This document shows positions 5,651 to 8,001 of a DNA stretch of 8,001 nt, in pieces (position 1 is the first letter of the stretch; the number at the start of each line of letters is the position of its first letter). Below the pieces are notes generated by a model. The model had not been told where the DNA came from and made no database searches. It worked only from the letters and a program-made list of their open reading frames with translations. The DNA is from Flavobacteriales bacterium UBA5422 (GTDB taxonomy: Bacteria > Bacteroidota > Bacteroidia > Flavobacteriales_D > Crocinitomicaceae), in NCBI GenBank assembly GCA_002409405.1, contig DHNG01000036.1, positions 1 to 8,001 on the forward strand. The letters are read 5' to 3'. A program made the translations under genes and the position numbers.

Positions 5651-7906
5651 TCATTTTTTTTCAATCAGCTTCTTCAATTGCTGAAAAGCCTGTTGGTTCA
5701 ATTCACTGTAAAACGCCTGTTTGATCTTGTTTTTTTCTTGTGTACTCAAATGCCAGGAGAGCGAAATCTGGTCGTTGACTTTTTCCCGCAGGTTAAAATT
5801 GACAACATCTACCGGGAATGTCAGATCTGCAACTCCGAGTTTGAATAGCTGATCCTGATCAAAATCCTGAGTTTTAGGGAAATTGGAATACATATTTGCA
5901 AACGGAAGCATTAACTTATTAATCAACGATACCTGACGGTAGGTTGTATTGTCTAATATTTTCTTCGTATCCCGCAACTGGAGAATAATCACCCCGGAAG
6001 TATTCTCTTTGATCCAATCCTGCAAGTGAAACAAAATTTCCATGGTTATTTTCCCTCCGTAATTGTCCCGTATTCCGGCATCCATTAACTGTACTTCAGG
6101 TGTGGTTGGCAATGTAACCATCGGTGTTACGAATGGGAAAGTAGCACTGGAACGCAATACAGTAGAAAACCGGATATTCTGAGCATCTAAATCCTCAAAA
6201 AATGTCTGATAATCGATGTTTTCATACGTTTTTGAAAGAAAATGCCCTGTGTTGGAAGGTGCTGTAAGAAAACCCAGTGACTGGGCACTGATCAGTAATC
6301 TTCTTCCGTCATTCACAATTGTTGGTGTGACAATCATCAGCGGAATCTGTGCCTTCTTCTCATATTCAGCATAGTATCCCAGTGTGTGATCCATTACGTA
6401 ATCCGTGTTGGCATGCAGCTGATCTTCAAACGCCTGCCCCCGGTCTTTCGGGTATTCATATCCTCCGTATTCAAACTTCTGGATCCGCAGGAATAAATCA
6501 CGGGTTGAAGCCGAAAAAGCCAGTTTATTCAGCATATCTTTCCCCAGTTTTTCACTGTATTCCTTGGAATAAATGGATTGAATTTCTCCTTTTTCAGCCC
6601 TCAGGCATAACTCTCGGAAATAATTGGCACCGATCATTCCTCCCGAAGCTCCTGTGTACAGGTGAATATTTTTCTTCAGTTTCCCGTTGAATTCCTGATC
6701 CAACTTCTGCAATACACCGAATGTCCACAAGGTACTTCTCAATCCTCCTCCCGACGAATTCACAATAATCAGTTTCGGTCTGGCTTCTCCGGTCTGCTCT
6801 TTCCAGTTCTCCAATAGTTGGATGTAATTCTGATACGATTCGGAAGTGGACTTATCGGTTTCTTGCTGCGCACATTGCTCAATCATCTGTAGTGAATAAG
6901 CTGGTTTTTTAGACGAGTCGTAATTTAATCCGTATGCATAATTTCGATAAGAGAAGTACGGTGTACTGGTACTCAGATAATTCATTCCCAGGATAACACA
7001 TCCGAATAAAAAGGGGGTCCATTTTCTGAACCAGGTCTGCAAAACAGAATACAACATGAATACCAGTGTAATCAGCAATACAATACTCATGGAAGCCGGA
7101 AGCTCAAAAATGCTATAATCGGGAAACAAACTGATCCCGATAAACAGCAACACGGTCAGCAATTCGAACAGCGAGGTATTGATCCGGTTTCGGGCCAGTA
7201 CTTTCTGCACAATTGTATCATCAATGTGATCAATCGGCCGGCTCAGATACATTCTAAATCCACGCCCGAAGTACAGATACCGGCGATCTGTCTTGGCAAA
7301 AATCCGGCTATACCACTTTCCCTCCTGTTTCCGGTAGACGGCCTGAAACGGGTAACTTCCATCGTCATCTGTTACAAGATTAATCAGTCGAAACCGATTG
7401 AAAATCGGAAAGAAATACGACAGTGAAAACACAACAAATAAGACAATTCCCCCAATAAATGAAAGGCTGTAAAAAAACACTTTCCAGGCAGAGGCATATT
7501 CTTCCATCCATTGATATGTGATCATATTGATCAGGTAAAAGGAGAAGAAAACAACTGGAATGAGCGCGTTGTTTTTACAAAACCGGAGAAACGGGCGCTT
7601 CACAAAGATTAAAAACGGAAACCGCTTTCCCAGCTTACTGTACGAATAGGTATTAAAGGCCATTGTGAGTCCTCCGAAACCAAATCCCAGTAATCCGAAC
7701 GACCAGTATGAAACTTTCCCAAGGTATTCCGGAGAAAAAAACAGAATCGGCAGTCCAAACCGGCCTCCCAATTTACCTGAAATAATCAGGAAAAAAAGCA
7801 ACCATGTCATGATCCCCAGTAAATTGTGCTTCAAATGGGCAACAATCAGCTGAAACGGGAAAAAGGAACGAAAAAAGTCTATAATATTAACTCGAAAAAC
7901 TTCCAT
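5651..7906 (-). CDS. Polytopic membrane protein with C-terminal patatin-like phospholipase domain
   Basis: This 751-residue protein is a predicted membrane-bound lipid acyl hydrolase. The N-terminal half holds about seven hydrophobic helices: roughly 27-46, 66-86, 113-132, 144-168, 245-262, 271-293 and 297-312. A soluble basic stretch (about 169-240) sits between the fourth and fifth. After a polar linker (about 330-375) comes the patatin fold. It has the oxyanion-hole loop SSGGGLRST (384-392, glycines 386-388), the nucleophile elbow GASGG with Ser421, and the catalytic aspartate Asp609 in MDAGIRDNYGG. The Ser-Asp dyad is therefore intact. The aspartate motif is D-A-G rather than the common D-G-A/G, which I recall as usual in the Bacteroidota subfamily. 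The substrate is unknown: phospholipid or lysophospholipid hydrolysis is the family expectation. The ATG start (7904-7906) leads into an amphipathic segment before helix 1. An unknown exported protein is encoded next on the same strand. The membrane domain resembles nothing I can name. Confidence 0.9.
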   Translation of the reverse strand: MEVFRVNIIDFFRSFFPFQLIVAHLKHNLLGIMTWLLFFLIISGKLGGRFGLPILFFSPEYLGKVSYWSFGLLGFGFGGLTMAFNTYSYSKLGKRFPFLIFVKRPFLRFCKNNALIPVVFFSFYLINMITYQWMEEYASAWKVFFYSLSFIGGIVLFVVFSLSYFFPIFNRFRLINLVTDDDGSYPFQAVYRKQEGKWYSRIFAKTDRRYLYFGRGFRMYLSRPIDHIDDTIVQKVLARNRINTSLFELLTVLLFIGISLFPDYSIFELPASMSIVLLITLVFMLYSVLQTWFRKWTPFLFGCVILGMNYLSTSTPYFSYRNYAYGLNYDSSKKPAYSLQMIEQCAQQETDKSTSESYQNYIQLLENWKEQTGEARPKLIIVNSSGGGLRSTLWTFGVLQKLDQEFNGKLKKNIHLYTGASGGMIGANYFRELCLRAEKGEIQSIYSKEYSEKLGKDMLNKLAFSASTRDLFLRIQKFEYGGYEYPKDRGQAFEDQLHANTDYVMDHTLGYYAEYEKKAQIPLMIVTPTIVNDGRRLLISAQSLGFLTAPSNTGHFLSKTYENIDYQTFFEDLDAQNIRFSTVLRSSATFPFVTPMVTLPTTPEVQLMDAGIRDNYGGKITMEILFHLQDWIKENTSGVIILQLRDTKKILDNTTYRQVSLINKLMLPFANMYSNFPKTQDFDQDQLFKLGVADLTFPVDVVNFNLREKVNDQISLSWHLSTQEKNKIKQAFYSELNQQAFQQLKKLIEKK

Positions 7907-8001
7907 AGGACATAGTACCCATTAAAAGTAACCAAAATGCCTGAACAATTACACTTCTCAGTTTAATTTTTTTCGGACGACCAGGAAAAAGAAACCTGCA
8001 A

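Noticed and set aside
6349..6690. 113-codon plus-strand ORF opposite the patatin gene
   Set aside because: It is antisense to the patatin catalytic region, which has clear motifs; no start context or domain supports it.
7923..7930. TACTTTTA (minus strand) as a -7 element for the patatin gene
   Set aside because: It differs from TAnnTTTG at the last base, and no -33 element lies at the proper spacing; the nearest TTG is 15 nt away.
7907..8001. Possible 3' end of a further minus-strand gene (for example a frame reading AGFFFLVVRKKLN then stop at 7958-7960, like a C-terminal membrane anchor; two other minus frames are also open for part of the stretch)
   Set aside because: All three minus frames give plausible short tails over only 12-37 codons, so none can be preferred without sequence beyond 8001.

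Overview
The window reads as chromosomal DNA of a Bacteroidota bacterium, most likely order Flavobacteriales. A Crocinitomicaceae/Fluviicola-like origin is a guess from overall flavour. The support is: a type IX secretion (T9SS) 'gliding motility' type B C-terminal domain; an adjacent PorP/SprF-family protein; two promoters of the Bacteroidota form TTTG-like / N17 / TAnnTTTG; A-rich start regions without classical Shine-Dalgarno sequences; and moderate-to-low G+C. I see no mobile element, tRNA, rRNA or CRISPR array.

Layout. (1) 1-2772, plus strand: the 3' part of a secreted Ig/PKD-repeat protein ending in a T9SS type B sorting domain, then 3 nt later a PorP/SprF-family outer-membrane protein, then after 77 nt a small outer-membrane beta-barrel protein, closed by a rho-independent terminator. 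This is a T9SS client plus its likely dedicated partner. (2) 2773-4628, plus strand: a promoter, an ECF-type sigma factor, and 10 nt after it a membrane-anchored protein with a short cytosolic-looking N-terminus, a hydrophobic anchor, a proline-rich linker and a GIN-type (DUF2807-like) repeat domain, closed by a strong terminator. The arrangement looks like a sigma factor with a membrane regulator. (3) 4629-5156, plus strand: gcvH (glycine cleavage H protein) alone with its own promoter and terminator. (4) 5184-7906, minus strand: a polytopic membrane protein with a C-terminal patatin-like phospholipase domain, followed downstream by a small exported protein of unknown function. These converge on gcvH.

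Points worth a second look. A perfect 23-bp inverted repeat sits exactly at the left edge of the window inside a coding region and looks like a fold-back or contig-end artefact. The sigma factor/GIN-protein pair could be a transmembrane signalling module whose extracytoplasmic part is a solenoid with a 19-residue period. The sigma gene's promoter lies so close to the first ATG that translation may start at an internal ATG. The gcvH leader has overlapping short palindromes. None of the genes looks like a wholly new system. The sigma/GIN pair is the best candidate for something functionally undescribed.
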